The notes: generated by a model not told the origin, from the sequence alone. Positions 1-11,228 are shown, numbered from the stretch's first letter. The stretch: 64,000 bases of DNA from Sinohyriopsis cumingii (GCA_028554795.2 CM068829.1:135632579-135696578); one strand, 5' to 3'. Numbers and translations are program-made.

Positions 1-742
1 TACTGGACTAGGAAGGATATGCAGGAACAATAATAACTATACAACAAAAATGTTCAAAGAATGAGAGAGAGAATCGAAACTTAGTGGTGGAATGGGAAAC
101 AATAAAATGCAAAATCAAAATATTATCCCAAAAGTACATCATAAAACAAAAATCACCGAAAAGGGATGGAGATGAGGTGTAATACAAACCAAAAACATAA
201 TAAGACAATTGAAAAACTAACGAATAGTTTAAGGGTAAACATGAGTATAAAGTAAAAGGATCGAAAGTAAGAGCATAGAAATTTACTGATATTGTACCTA
301 AGCGTGGGAAATCTATAGCAGGATAGAAAATAAAGGAAGAAATGAAAATAAATGGAATGCCGAAAGAAATATTGTATAATCAATACGAAGTTTGATGCTA
401 TGAGAGAAATGCATGATTTCTATACAGAACTATATACCAAACATAACGATCTACAGAAAAATTATAAATACTGTGAGAATGTATATTAATTGCAAATCTA
501 GGAAAAATAAAAAGTTAAATGTAAAAATTGAATAACTGCATACGTAACAAATCGAGCCATAACACATCTCAATCAATGGAAATCACTCAGATCAAACGCT
601 CTCTTCGGACTTTTACATACAGTTTCAGACTCAGTGAATCCAGATATTATAATTTATATACAAGAGTATACCTCTGAATAATCAAAATGCTAAAAAATGA
701 AGGGATGATTACGTTCATTTATAAAGGTAAAGAGAAAGTAAA
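1..742 (+). mobile_element. Decayed L1/Tx1-like LINE, part 1 (RT-linker region)
   Basis: No open frame survives, but at about 405-480 the + strand reads MREMHDFYTELYTKHND. This matches the endonuclease-RT linker of the better preserved LINE at 58.8-62.2 kb (KYYKELYTTHHTEH). At 705-757 it reads ITFIYKGKEKVNKYRTG, matching GVITIIYKGKGNRDEIKNWR of that LINE, the RT motif before RPISLLN. It is therefore an old relative of the 58.8-62.2 kb LINE in opposite orientation, interrupted first by the SINE at 758-1014 and then by the gypsy element. The L1/Tx1 assignment rests on motif style only. Confidence 0.6.
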
Positions 743-757
743 CAAATATAGAACTGG
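743..757 (+). repeat. Target site duplication, left copy
   Basis: The 15-mer caaatatagaactgg occurs here and again at 1015-1029, immediately flanking the SINE. The perfect match shows that the SINE entered by target-primed reverse transcription into the LINE RT region. Confidence 0.95.
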
Positions 758-1014
758 TTGTTGTTGTGGTTGTTGTAGTAGGGTTTAACGCCATTTTTCA
801 GCACACGATAGGCTATACATGGCGGCCAGTATAATTGGTGGAGGAAGAACCCGGGAAAACCCCGGAAAGAACCACCGACCCACGAGAAGCTACTGGAAAG
901 CTTTCTCACATACCCACATTGGCTGAATCCGAGACTCGAACCCACGCAGACAGAGGTGAGATGGCAGTGATCCGTAACGGAGAGCGCTTTAGACCACTCG
1001 GCCACTCGGGGCCC
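758..1014 (-). mobile_element. tRNA-derived SINE, family A, full length
   Basis: Read on the minus strand, it begins with a tRNA-like head: A box gccgagtggtctaa, B box gggttcgagtc. A conserved body containing ggtggttctttccggggtt follows, then tggcgttaaaccctac and a CAA-rich tail (ttgttgttgtgg on the + strand). It is flanked by a perfect 15-bp target duplication (743-757, 1015-1029). The head resembles a Ser/Leu-type tRNA. Other copies lie at 13.8, 17.0 and 31.4 kb. The apparent ORFs inside it are not genes. Confidence 0.92.
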
Positions 1015-1029
1015 CAAATATAGAACTGG
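1015..1029 (+). repeat. Target site duplication, right copy
   Basis: Perfect 15-bp repeat of 743-757. The LINE resumes here with the RT segment that follows the interrupted motif. Confidence 0.95.
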
Positions 1030-1161
1030 AGATAATAGCACTTATAAATACAGATAATAAAATACTAAGATCCCAGCAAATAGATTCAAACATGTATAGG
1101 TAAATTAATAAATATCAATCATAGCCGCGGCTTGGGGGAGGCGGAAATATCATAAACTACA
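1030..1161 (+). mobile_element. Decayed L1/Tx1-like LINE, part 2
   Basis: Continues the RT domain after the SINE. aatactaagatcccag corresponds to the YKILSR motif of the LINE at 60.7 kb. The stretch around 1115-1155 (gggggaggcggaaatatc) aligns with the gggggagggatataca segment of that LINE. The LINE is cut here by the gypsy LTR and resumes at 7161. Confidence 0.55.
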
Positions 1162-2435
1162 TTGTACGAAATGCCCGATATGGCTTATTTAGTCTTCCAT
1201 ACTTTTCATATAATCAGGTTGTCTTGTTTCACGCGCCGTAATATTTCTGTAAATGTAATTTTTCGTCGTATCGCGTGACGCTTTTATTGCTCGCGCGGCA
1301 CGTGCGAAATATATTATTGCGCACTACTGTATATATCGGGTAGAGATATTGAAGGGCACAGCCAGTATAGAGGGAAGCTCTTAAACATATTCAGCTGTCG
1401 GGCAGGTGCCATTGTAATTTCGTTAAAGCCAAACAGTTGGGTGAGTCGAATGTTTTTTTAGTCAACTCTTTTTATTATTTACAATAATTATTCAGTTTCG
1501 TAAAAGCACGTTCATTGTTGTATTATGTGGTCACATCGTTTATCGTATCTGCAATTCAGTTTATTAAGATACAACCTAGGCAATGTAGTAACGAGTTAAT
1601 TTCATCTAGTCGCTATCACGACTAATTTCGAAAACATATTATGTATGTATTAATGTCATAGCATTACGTATATTTGTTTTTATTGCATAGCATTCCTATG
1701 TTATACTTCGTACTTATCGCATATTCTTAAAGTAGTTGCAACAAAACCCATCCCAATTAAATTACACTATTGGAAAGGTGTGTTTATTTTCCATATTCAG
1801 CTCGCCGGTTATGAGCAGCCGGATGGGCTTGTGAATACCATGACGTCTGGTGTACCATTAGTAACCCCAACAATTCAGTGCCAGCGGAGGGGAAGGTGTC
1901 CGTGCCAGAGAGAAGGCCGTGTCAACGTATGTCTTCCAATCAAGTAGTGTTTTGACTACAAGTAAAGGACAGTAACAAGTAGTGTTTTGACTACAAGTAA
2001 AGTACAATAACAAGTAGTGTATTGACTACAAGTAAAGTACAATAACAAGTAGTGTATCGACTACAAGTAAAAGAACAATAACAAGTAGTGGTTTGACTAC
2101 ATGTGAATTACGACAGTAGTGTCTGACTACATAAATGTTTGCAACCAGTAGTTGATTATATGGGTTTGCAACAAGTATTTGTTTATATGAACGTTTGCTA
2201 GAGATATTTGTGTACATGAAGTTTACATGGAGTTTCTAGAACTTTTTGACTACTTGAATGTGACATAGTAGTCAAAGTATTTCATCTGTGTTTTATATTC
2301 ATTTTATATGTTTCTGTGTTATATTCATATCATTAGTACCAGTGTTTAATATATTGTCATTTGCCATCCACGAACGTGTTTATTGTTTCTTTAAAACCCT
2401 GCCCGGTCTCAAAGGGTCAGCTCGACTACGTTACA
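1162..2435 (+). repeat. 5' LTR of Gmr1-like gypsy element 1
   Basis: The right half (1538-2435) is repeated almost exactly at 6135-7160 on the other side of the gag-pol region, which identifies it as an LTR. The LTR ends ...ctacgttaca at 2435, 4 nt before the primer binding site. The left end is inferred: tgtacgaaatgcc at 1162 is the first TG after recognisable LINE sequence, and no flanking target duplication could be confirmed. A TATA-like run (tatatatcggg, near 1330) may be its promoter. It carries a 35-bp VNTR at 1941-2110. Confidence 0.75.
1941..2110 (+). repeat. 35-bp tandem repeat in 5' LTR (5 units)
   Basis: The unit is about 35 bp, typified by caagtagtgtattgactac followed by aagtaaagtacaataa, repeated five times with small differences. 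Each unit contains a short inverted repeat (gtagt...actac). The 3' LTR has eight units. Confidence 0.92.
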
Positions 2436-2439
2436 ATTT

Positions 2440-2461
2440 TGGTGGCAGCGGTGGGATTCAA
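2440..2461 (+). promoter_or_regulatory. Primer binding site (tRNA-Leu)
   Basis: tggtggcagcggtgggattcaa lies 4 nt downstream of the 5' LTR. It is complementary to the 3' end of eukaryotic tRNA-Leu (T-arm, acceptor strand and CCA), so minus-strand DNA synthesis would be primed by tRNA-Leu. Confidence 0.88.
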
Positions 2462-2657
2462 CTTTCTATCCGAGAAAACTTTTGGATTGTTAATTTGAGT
2501 TTGCACATCCAACAGTGTCGGGGAAAGCCTTTGAGACAGGAGTGTTCTGAGAAATAATATTGTATATTTGATTGTAAACGAAACTGAACTTTATCTTTAA
2601 TCAGAGAAGCATTTAATTTATTGACGCTCGTTTTGGAACGTACTAGTATTTAAAATC

Positions 2658-4170
2658 ATGTCGTCCACTAGCCAATTGGCAGAGCTTGGTAAGCAATTGG
2701 GATATGAAGGGGAATCCTTACGACAGTTTATTAAGGAGGAACAAAATAGAGAACGAGAGCGACGCGTCGAAGAACGAGAGGCCGAAAAAGAAAGGTTTCA
2801 ACGCGAACAGGAGAGAATTCAATCGGAAAAGGAAGCCGAAAAAGAAAGGTTTCAACGCGAACAGGAGAGAATTCAGGCGGAAAAGGAAGCCGAAAAAGAA
2901 AGGTTTGAAGCAGAACGCGAGAAGTTAGAACTAAGCGCGCGCATTGAAAAGGAAAGAATCCAGGAAGAACGAGAGGCCGAAAAAGAAAGGTTTCAACGTG
3001 AACAGGAAATGGAGCGCGAGAAATTAGAGCTAGGCGCGCGTATTGAAAGGGAAAAGCTAGAATTAGAACGGTCTCGACTAGAGAACGATTGGGTATCGCG
3101 GCTGAGTAAATTCAAAAAACCACAACTTCCAGCATTCGAAGAAAATAAAGATGACTTGGATAGTTACCTGTTAAGATTCGAAAGATATGCTACTGCGCAA
3201 AAACTCAAAAGAAGAATGGGCATTACACCTTAGCACTTTGCTGAAAGGTAGAGCTTTAGAAGTATACTCTAGGATACCGAGCGCAGAGGCAACTAATTAC
3301 GATTTGTTAAAGGATGCATTGCTAAAATGGTTTGAACTTACTGAAAAGGGTTTTAGGAAAAAATTCCGATTTAGTAAACCAGACAAGGGAGAAAGCTTTG
3401 ACCAGTTTGTATATAGGATATCTAATTACCTATTCCGTTGGTTAGCTTGCTGCGGAGTCGCAAAGACTTACGATGCAGTATGTGATTTTCTCATCAGAGA
3501 TCAATTGCTAGCAGTATGTAGTAAGGAACTATTCCAATACTTAAAAGAGAAAACTATTAATAGGTCTAGTGAAATGGCTAAACAAGCAGATATATTCGCT
3601 GACGCACACGGAGGGGTTCTGAATGTGGTAGCCCGGGACACGAGGGGTCCCAAGGAAAGTAAGCAGGTGAATTCAGATAAGAGTAGTTTCGGGAAGAGTT
3701 TTCCACAAAACCGAAAGGGGGAATTAGTTAGGTCAGATCAGATGGGACCTAGAAGTCAGGATAGACAGAGAAAACAATGTTTTAGTTGCGGAGAGTGGGG
3801 CCATATGTCTAGTGCGTGTCCGAAGCGTAAGAGGGATTTACCAAAAACGGTAGAGGTCTCGTATATGGTAGGTTCGTCAGCTCGTGTAGAGAGCAATAGG
3901 AGTAGCTCCAATCAAAATGTGTCAAACGTAGCAACACAGAGTGAGGGGTTAGTGAATGGGGTTAGGGCTTCAGTACTTAGAGATACTGGATGTAATACTG
4001 TTGTTAAGCAGAGTCTGGTAAGGCCAGATCAATACCTTGGAAAAACAGTGTCTGTCAGAATGATGGATAATACTGCAGTACAGTTGCTGACTGCATGCGT
4101 CCATATCGAAACACCCTATTGGACAGGCGCAGTGACAGCGTGTTACATAAAGCGACCGTTGTATGATTAA
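2658..4170 (+). pseudogene. gag: Gypsy element 1 gag and protease (frameshifted)
   Basis: ATG at 2658 opens a Gag whose first about 140 residues are a highly charged coiled coil built from tandem EAEKERFQREQERIQ-type units. The frame is lost near 3190-3210 and resumes in another frame as a capsid domain. That domain includes GESFDQFVYRISNYLFRW and later FLIRDQLLAVC, the signature of SCAN-like Gag C-termini. A CCHC zinc knuckle (CFSCGEWGHMSSACP, 3778-3822) and an aspartic protease start (LRDTGCNTVV, 3977-4006) follow in the same frame. The ORF stops at 4170 inside the protease. The product would have packaged element RNA and processed the polyprotein. This copy is dead. Confidence 0.85.
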
Positions 4171-5600
4171 TTGTAGGTAACACAGAAGGGGTATTGAATC
4201 CCATAGCACCAGGGATAACAATGGTCGATGTTCCAACTTCCATGGCTATTGAAACTAGGTCGCAAGCTGCTGAGTGAGTAAGAAACCTTTGCCAAAGCTA
4301 AAAGTACCCGATGCTATACCAATGATAAAAAGGTGCATTAATTAAGGAGCAAAGAAGAGACGAGTCGTTGTCGGTAATCAGAAATAAAGCCGCGTCGGGA
4401 GAAGTCATGAAATGTAAAGGTGGCGGTTGCCATATATTTAAATATAACGGCAATATTCTACATAGGGAGCATACTACTCGTGAAGGCAGACGATTTACAC
4501 AGGTAGTAGTACCACATAACTATAGACCGCATGTGTTGAAGTTAGCACACGAGTCGACGATGGGGGGTCATCTGGGGTCTACAAAAAACCAAAGACCGAA
4601 AATTTATGGAATTTTACTGGCCAGGGGCTCACGGTAATTTAACTAGGTATTGCAGATCATGCGACATTTGTCAAAAAACGCAATATAAAGGGAGAGTCAA
4701 GCGCGTACCTATCGGTAAAAATGCCTTTGATTGAAACTCCATTCAAGCGCGTGGCGATGGATATTGTTGGTCCGTTATCACCTCTTACAGATCGTAAGAA
4801 TATGTACATCTTGACCATGGTCGATTATGCAACCAGGTACCCGGAAGCCGTCGCTCTACCATCCATCGAAACTGAGCGAGTGACAGAAGCCTTAGTGGAA
4901 ATGTTTAGTAGGCTGGGGATACCGGAAGAGATTCTGACAGATTGTGGGTCACAGTTCACAGCAGAACTCATGGCAGAAGTTAGCAGACTTCTATCGATCA
5001 AGCAATTATGGACCACTCCGTACCACCCAATGTGCAACGGGCTAGTTGAGAAGTTCAATGGAACACTCAAACAAATGTTGCGACGGATGTGTGCAGAACG
5101 TCCGAACGATTGGGACAGATATCTCCATGTAGTATTGTTTGCATGCCGAGAGATTCCTCAAGAGAGTCTAGGGTTTTCGCCTTTTGAACTCTTATATGGC
5201 AGAACGGTGCGAGGGCCGATGAAAATTCTAAGACAATTATGGTCGGATGACGAGACAGATGACGAGATTCGAACCACATACCAGTATGTGTGTGATTTGA
5301 AGGACAAGTTGAGAGAAACTTGTGCAATAGCCCAGAAACGTTAAGGCAAGCTAGCAGTCGCGCGGCTCGCTATTATAATTCAAAAGCGCGCGATAGAAAA
5401 TTCAAAAATGGGGACAGAGTTTTGGTTTTACTTCCGACTGATAGAAACAAGTTAATGTTACAGTGGAAAGGTCCATATACCGTCGTAGATGAAAAAGGAG
5501 GTATGGATTATACTATTGATGTAGGTGGAAAGTCCCGCATGTTCCACGCTAACTTATTAAAACGCTATTACGATCAAGCGAATGCAAATACAGAACAGGG
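4171..5600 (+). pseudogene. Gypsy element 1 integrase (broken)
   Basis: 4171-4360 is a protease-integrase linker with stops. 4368-4637 carries the first half of the HHCC zinc-binding domain (LAHESTMGGHLGSTKN), with a frameshift near 4610. The second half (CRSCDICQ) is in another frame. The catalytic core at about 4712-5344 has D (MDIVGP, codon 4760), D (LTDCGSQF, codon 4940) and E (LVEKFNG, codon 5048), a DD35E spacing. The frame shifts again near 5320-5345. The C-terminal GPY/F module (LQWKGPYTVVDEK) and FHANLLKRYYDQ complete a gypsy integrase. It lies before, not after, the reverse transcriptase. Confidence 0.88.
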
Positions 5601-6134
5601 AATTTTAAACGTAGTCGGTGTAGCCATCATCGAGGATGATGAGGAACAAGAGTCCGTTCCAGGACTTAATTTGAATGGATTACTGATTTACGAGATGGGT
5701 AAGACTGGAGTCAGTGAGTCCCGATTTGACGGAATATCAAAGAAAGAAGGCTCAGGATCTTGTTGACAAATACCCAGACGTATTTTCGGACAAACCCGGT
5801 CAGACAGATGTTCTAGAGCATAGAGTTAAACTTCCGTCACATGAACCATTTCGGATCAAGGGTTACCCTATGTCTCATGCATCCAGAGATATCATCGAGA
5901 AGGAAGTTGAAGAAATGCTTAAGTTACGAGTCATAGAGAAGTCAGACTCACCTTATGCATCGCCTGTCGTCCTAGTTTAAAAGAAAGATGGCATGAACAG
6001 GTTCTGCACTGATTTTCGCCAATTGAATACGCGAACGGTATTTGACGCCGAACCCATACCGGACGTAGAGAGCATCTTCGTTCGTATGGCAGGGCACAAA
6101 TATATTACGAAGCTGGATCTGACAATGGGATATT
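5601..6134 (+). pseudogene. Gypsy element 1 reverse transcriptase, N-terminal part
   Basis: The frame after the integrase leads into the RT N-terminus: YPDVFSDKPGQTDVLEH, then VIEKSDSPYASPVVLV. An in-frame TAA at 5978-5980 is followed by NRFCTDFRQLNTRTVFD and KYITKLDLTMGYC (motif A, LDLTMGY). At 6135 the coding sequence jumps into LTR sequence, so the YxDD motif, RNase H and the LTR start are all deleted. Gypsy elements normally run protease-RT-RNase H-integrase. Here RT follows integrase, as in Gmr1-like elements. Confidence 0.87.
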
Positions 6135-7160
6135 GTTTATCGTATTTGCAATTCAGTTTATTAAGATATAACCTAGGCAATGTAGTAACGAGTTAATTTC
6201 ATCTAGTCGCTATCACGACTAATTTCGAAAACATATTATGTATGTATTAATGTCATAGCATTACGTATATTTGTTTTTATTGCATAGCATTCCTATGTCA
6301 TACTTCGTACTTATCGCATATTCTTAAAGTAGTTGCAACAAAACCCATCCCAATTAAATTACACTATTGGAAAAGTGTGTTTATTTTCCATATTCAGCTC
6401 GCCGGTTATGAGCAGCCGGATGGGCTTGTGAATACCATGACGTCTGGTGTACCATTACTAGCACAACCCAACAATTCAGTGCCAGCGTACGGGTACAAGT
6501 GCGGAGGGGAAAGTGACCGTGCCAGAGAGAAGGCCCTGTCAACGTATATCTTCCAATCAAGTAGTGTTTTGACTACAAGTAAAGGACAATGACAAGTAGT
6601 GTATTGACTACAAGTAAAGTACAATAACAAGTAGTGGTTTGACTACAAGTAAAGTACAATAACAAGTAGTATATTGACTACAAGTAAAGTACAATAACAA
6701 GTAGTGTATTAACTACAAGTAAAGTACAATAACAAGTAGTGTATTGACTACAAGTAAAGTACAATAACAAGTAGTGTATTCACTGCAAGTAAAAAGAACA
6801 ATAACAAGTAGTGGTTTGACTACATGTGAATTACGACAGTAGTGTCTGACTACATAAATGTTTGCAACCAGTAGTTGATTATATGGGTTTGCAACAAGTA
6901 TTTGTTTATATGAACGTTTGCTAGAGATATTTGTGCACATGAAGTTTACATGGAGTTTCTAGAACTTTTTGACTACTTGAATGTGACATAGTAGTCGAAG
7001 TATATTTCATCTGTGTTTTATATTCATTTTATATGTTTCTGTGTTATTTTCATATCATTAGTACCAGTGTTTAATATATTGTCATTTGCCATTCACGAAC
7101 GTGTTTATTGTTTCTTTAAAATCCTGCCCGGTCTCAAAGGGTCAGCTCGACTACGTTACA
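6135..7160 (+). repeat. 3' LTR of gypsy element 1, 5'-truncated
   Basis: Nearly identical to 1538-2435 apart from indels: eight instead of five 35-bp units, and a stretch near 6485-6500 (acgggtacaagtg) absent from the 5' copy. It starts within the LTR, so about 375 bp are missing at its left side, fused directly to pol. It ends ...ctacgttaca at 7160, as does the 5' LTR. Confidence 0.9.
6558..6830 (+). repeat. 35-bp tandem repeat in 3' LTR (8 units)
   Basis: Same unit as at 1941-2110 but eight copies. The copy-number difference between sister LTRs indicates slippage or unequal exchange after or during insertion. Confidence 0.92.
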
Positions 7161-7560
7161 CTATCAAAGCAGTCATAAAATGTAATAAGATATATAACGA
7201 AATAAAACAAAAAAATATATACCAAGTAAATGTGAAAAAGAGGCAGTGATGTTATATAATCAGGAGAAAGCGTAGCATCGCATTGAACATTATTATAGTG
7301 ACGAAATATTAAGAAAGTATGGATTTGGAGCAGACATGTCATTTGGTTAGAAAAATATATCAAAACATACGATCACTATAAGTAAATGGTACAAAAAGAA
7401 ACAAAAAGAGAAAGATCGGTAAAACATGGATGTTCCCTGTCAGTACAACTTCATATACTAACAATTCAAGTGTTATGTACAAAAATAGATAATAAGAAAA
7501 ATATACTAGGAACGAATTAAAATATCAAATATGCTATATATGGTATAACATCACACGTTT
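7161..7560 (+). mobile_element. Decayed L1/Tx1-like LINE, part 3
   Basis: RT motifs resume right of the gypsy LTR. One frame reads AVMLYNQEKA then HRIEHYYSDEILRKYGFGAD, matching MVLFDQEKAFD and KKFGFGPNF of the 60.5-kb LINE. It continues as IYQNIRS and VNGT. This shows that the gypsy element is inserted within the LINE RT domain. Similarity fades near 7560. Confidence 0.6.
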
Positions 7561-7945
7561 ATAGCTCTGTGTTTAAATCTATTTTCATTTTTCCAAACTA
7601 ATAAAGCAACGAAATTAAAAGGACCGTCAAAAATTAAGATCTTAAGGCAATTCCTAAGAAAACGCTTATGGGAGAAGAGCATAATTTTAAGCAAACAAAA
7701 AAATAACAGAAACCAAACACATATATGTATATATGTACGTACGTAGGTAGGTAGGTACGTACGTACGCACGCACGCACGTACGTATGTATGTATGTATGT
7801 ATGTACATGCAGAAGACCCTCCAATAACTGGTAACACTCAAATAAACAGATAAAGACGATTCTCATCACAAATTTAAATTTGCCATTCAACTCAGCAAGA
7901 ACAAATCAACAACAAAAATCATTTATGTATTTAATGGAACTTTAA
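7561..7945. other. Non-coding stretch with tetranucleotide microsatellite
   Basis: No gene seen. 7725-7805 is a GTAC/GTAG/ACGC/GTAT tetranucleotide repeat (tacgtacgtaggtaggtagg and so on), which creates long but meaningless ORFs on the minus strand. Confidence 0.7.
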
Positions 7946-8098
7946 CAATGTTACGTGTTTAGGCTCTCATCAACAGTAACAAAGAAAAAGTGAAGACAAC
8001 AAGCTTTTTAAAATACCACATATAACTTATTTCCCTAGAAATTCAAGGTAAAAATGAGGGAAAGAACTTAAGGTTTTAAGACTCAAATCCAAACATAA
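7946..8098 (+). repeat. Dispersed repeat R1, copy 1 (partial)
   Basis: Starts tgttacgtgtttaggctc and continues through aacagtaacaaagaaaa and ttatttccctag to aaatccaaacataatg. It resembles 17690-18150 and 21745-22265 in the same order of motifs (gttacgact..., aagtaacagaaaa, caagttttgtaaaattca, aaatccca). It is truncated where gypsy element 2 begins. Family unknown. Confidence 0.5.
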
Positions 8099-8975
8099 TG
8101 TTACGTATATTTGATTTAATTTATATTTGATTTAATCTGTGTTTGTTTTGATTTGATTGATTGTGGGTTTTGGAATCTTTTTATTTTCTGTACATGCCAA
8201 TGTAATGTAGTTTTGTTTACTAGGAATTTGATATTTTCCCGGAAACTCAATTTACCCTGAATCATTCCAGAATTGCATAATAATAGAAACACTGTTTCTA
8301 TTTTTTACTTAGGTCCTAGCCTTATTTGAGGGTCAAGTAAACAACTTTTATTCTCAGAGTAAAATGATTGGTTTTTATATGTAAATATGATCACTTGATC
8401 CTCTATTTCGCAATTAGGCGTTACCATAATTGTGAAATACTTAGTATTAATAGTGATGTTTAGAGAGAGAGATGAGAGTTTTGGGGGCTTTTAAACACTT
8501 CATGTCAAGTTATTTTCCTCTGTTGTGACTAGTTTTGAGTTTTTGCGTTTTATTTTCATTTTTCGGATTCTAAAAGATTAATTCGTTTCTCTGTAAATGT
8601 TTTGTGCTCGTGCAGAATTCTTGAACAAAGACATTTCTTAACAAATTTGATTTGGATTTCCAAAACAGGAAGAATAATTATTGTTTCTACAAGGAACTGT
8701 AGACTTCAACACAGTAGAGGTTACAGCATACGTCATCGCCTTCCATTTTGGATTCTTCGTCGGCACTCGAACTTGAATTTCATTTTATTATTAGGGCTTC
8801 TAAAATAATATTCTTGGATTATTCTTGGATTATTTTTTTAATTTGATTCTTGAAACCGTAAGTTATTTATTTCATTTTCACAGTATTTTTCCAGGGAAAT
8901 AAATTATTAATTATAATTTTTTAATGAATTATTTTGAATTTTGGCTAGAATATTTCAGAAAACTTTTTTTGAAAT
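8099..8975 (+). repeat. Probable 5' LTR/leader of gypsy element 2
   Basis: Begins tgttacgtatatttg directly where dispersed repeat R1 is cut and precedes the gag-like region. A possible LTR end is ggttaca at 8719-8725. A weak primer-site candidate starts at 8749 (tggattcttcg, then tcggcactcgaact). Its complement would fit a tRNA 3' end, but I could not assign an isoacceptor. No second LTR copy remains in the window, so the assignment is positional. Confidence 0.4.
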
Positions 8976-10330
8976 TTGAATTTCCTAGTTTTTGAAATCT
9001 TTAGTGAAATCGGCAACCTTTTTCTAAAGTGTCATCAAACGAAGAAATATTCCTTTCATCCTACCCAGGAACAATTAGATCTTTTAAAAAGAAAAGATAA
9101 ATTGATTCAAGTTGCTAGAAAATACGATCTTGCTTCCTTAACGAAACAGGAAATAAGAAATTTTTTTTAGTTCAGTATTTGGTAGAAAAGAATGCTTTGG
9201 ATAAAAGTGCTTTGGTTTCGATCAGTAAGTCTGTATCAGACTCTGGCATACAAGTAAAAGAATTAGAATTAGAAGACAAGATGGAATTGGGGTTAAGGAA
9301 TCTTTAACTTCAGAAAGATAAAGAAAGAAAACAAATGCAAATGCAGTTACAAGAAAAACAAGTGCATTTACAACATGAGAAAGTGGAGAGAGAGACAGGA
9401 AAGACAGAAAGAAAAACATGCAAATGCAGTTAGATAAAGAAGAAAAAGAGAAAGAAAGACAAATGCAATTACATAAAGAACAAATGCAAAAGGAAGAAAG
9501 AGAGAAAGAGAAAGAGATGCAAATTCAAGGTGAGAAGGAAGAGTTGGAATATAAATTTAGATTAAAAGAAATGGAGCTGGCAAGTGAAAAGTATGTTCAC
9601 AATTCAAATCCAAATTTAAGTTTTGATCTTCCCAAGAATATTAGATTAGTGCCCCCTTTTAAAGAAAAAGATGAAGACAAATATTTTCCTTATTTTGAAA
9701 ACGTTGCTGAAAATTTAAAATGGCCAAAGGAGCATTGGACTCAGTTATTACAAAGTGTACTCACTGGTAAAGCTAGTGATATTTACCGTTCACTGTCAGT
9801 TCAACAAAGTGGTGACTATGATACGGATAAAGAATGCATCCTAAGGGGTTATGAGGTAGTCCCTGAAGCTTATCAGCAAAAATTCAGAAACTATAGAAAA
9901 GAAGCTGGACAAACTCATGTCGAATTTGCTAGAGAAAAAGATCAGTTATTTGATAGACGGTACTTCTCCAAGAAAGTTGAATAAGATTAGGAAAGTCTCA
10001 ACTTATATTACTTGAAGAGTTCAAAAACTGTCCATAGTGACATTAAGTCTTATCTTGCCAAGCATCAGATTGAAACCTTGGAAAATGCTGATCGAGATGC
10101 TGATGAGTATTCTTTAACTCATAAAGTTTCGTTTGAAAATAAGACTTCTACTCAGCAGTCTTCTAGCAGAAAAGTATTTCAGCCTAATACAAGCCCTTCT
10201 TAAACTCAAACTGGCACAACCTCTAAAAATCAAGCTTCTGATAAGCTTGATTCAAGATCCTGGTCTCTTCCTACGTGTACCTATTGTAAGAAGAAAGGAC
10301 ACGTTATTTCTGATTGTTATAAATTGAAAA
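8976..10330 (+). pseudogene. gag: Gypsy element 2 gag (broken)
   Basis: An N-terminal segment (8976-9170, with RKYDLASLTKQEIRNF) is followed by a frame break at a T-run (9160-9168). A long Lys/Glu/Gln coiled coil (9340-9540) is next, then a capsid region beginning SFDLPKNIRLVPPFKEKDED (9418-9984). A SCAN-like C-terminus is split between 9870-9984 and 10012-10203: QKFRNYRKEAGQTHVEFARE, then SDIKSYLAKHQIETLENA. A zinc knuckle (CTYCKKKGHVISDCYKLK, about 10276-10330) ends it. The layout copies element 1, but the sequence is a different family. Multiple stops and frameshifts make it non-functional. Confidence 0.82.
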
Positions 10331-10489
10331 ATAGGCATCAGAATCAAGACAGACCTATTCCAAATGCTCTTATTTCTAAGCGGTCAAGGTCACGGTCATG
10401 TATGGAAAGCAATACATTTGTTGGGTCTAATAAACCCCAGTCTGGCTTTATTATGTAGAATTATGAACCATTCATATCGAAGAATTCTA

Positions 10490-11228
10490 TATCAATCGTG
10501 GCTGATTTGGCCAATCCTATTACTATTAATATGTTAAGGGATACAGGAGCTTCTCATAGTCTTTTATTGTCAGGTATTTTGCCTTTTTCTGAGAAGTCTT
10601 CTTCTAATGAGAGTGCTATTATTCAGGGAGCAGAGTGCGGCTTTGTTAATGTTCCTCTCCATTGTGTACATTTGTCATCCGACTTGATCTCAGGACCCGT
10701 GACAGTCAGAACAGTGTGTTTTACTCGTTGTTGGAATTCATTTATTACTTGGCAACGACCTAGCTGGAGACAAGGTTGTGATTAATACGTTTGTAACTGA
10801 CAAGCCTTGCTTGGATCAGAAAGTCGATCCAATTGAAAAAGAATTCCCTGATTTATTCTCACCTTGTGCACTTACTAGAGCTATGGCAAAGAAAGTTCTT
10901 GACAATGCCGTTGATAAGGAAAGTATTCCTTTAGCTGACACGTGTATTGTTCAGGCTTTTGATGAGGTCACTTTCACTCCTTGTTTGGATCAATCAGAAT
11001 GAAATGATGAAAGTGATCCTTTTTTATCGACTCATTCTCATTATTCTAATCAGGGTGACAAACGACAATCACTTGTCGTCAAACAGGATAAAGATCATGA
11101 GATCTCACATTTGTTTCAAAGGGCCGTTAACGAAACTGAAGCCACTGAAGTTCCTGTCTGTTATTTCATTAACAATGGAATTCTTATGAGAAAATGGAGA
11201 CCTCCTGAAGTACCTGCTTATGACGAAT
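10490..11228 (+). pseudogene. Gypsy element 2 protease and linker (broken)
   Basis: 10498-10785 contains the aspartic protease active site (MLRDTGASHSLLLSG) and the downstream VNVPLHCVHLSSDLISGPVT. 10778-11002 continues in another frame (VTDKPCLDQKVDPIEKEFPD). The linker leads to ILMRKWRPPE at about 11180. Fish Gmr1-like elements have the same succession. Several frameshifts. Confidence 0.75.

Noticed and set aside
758-1014. Functional tRNA gene
   Set aside because: The cloverleaf is incomplete, and the sequence continues into the SINE body and tail, so it is a SINE head, not a tRNA gene.
7551-7890. Three overlapping minus-strand ORFs with HTYIHTYVR repeats
   Set aside because: Translation of a tetranucleotide microsatellite in three frames.
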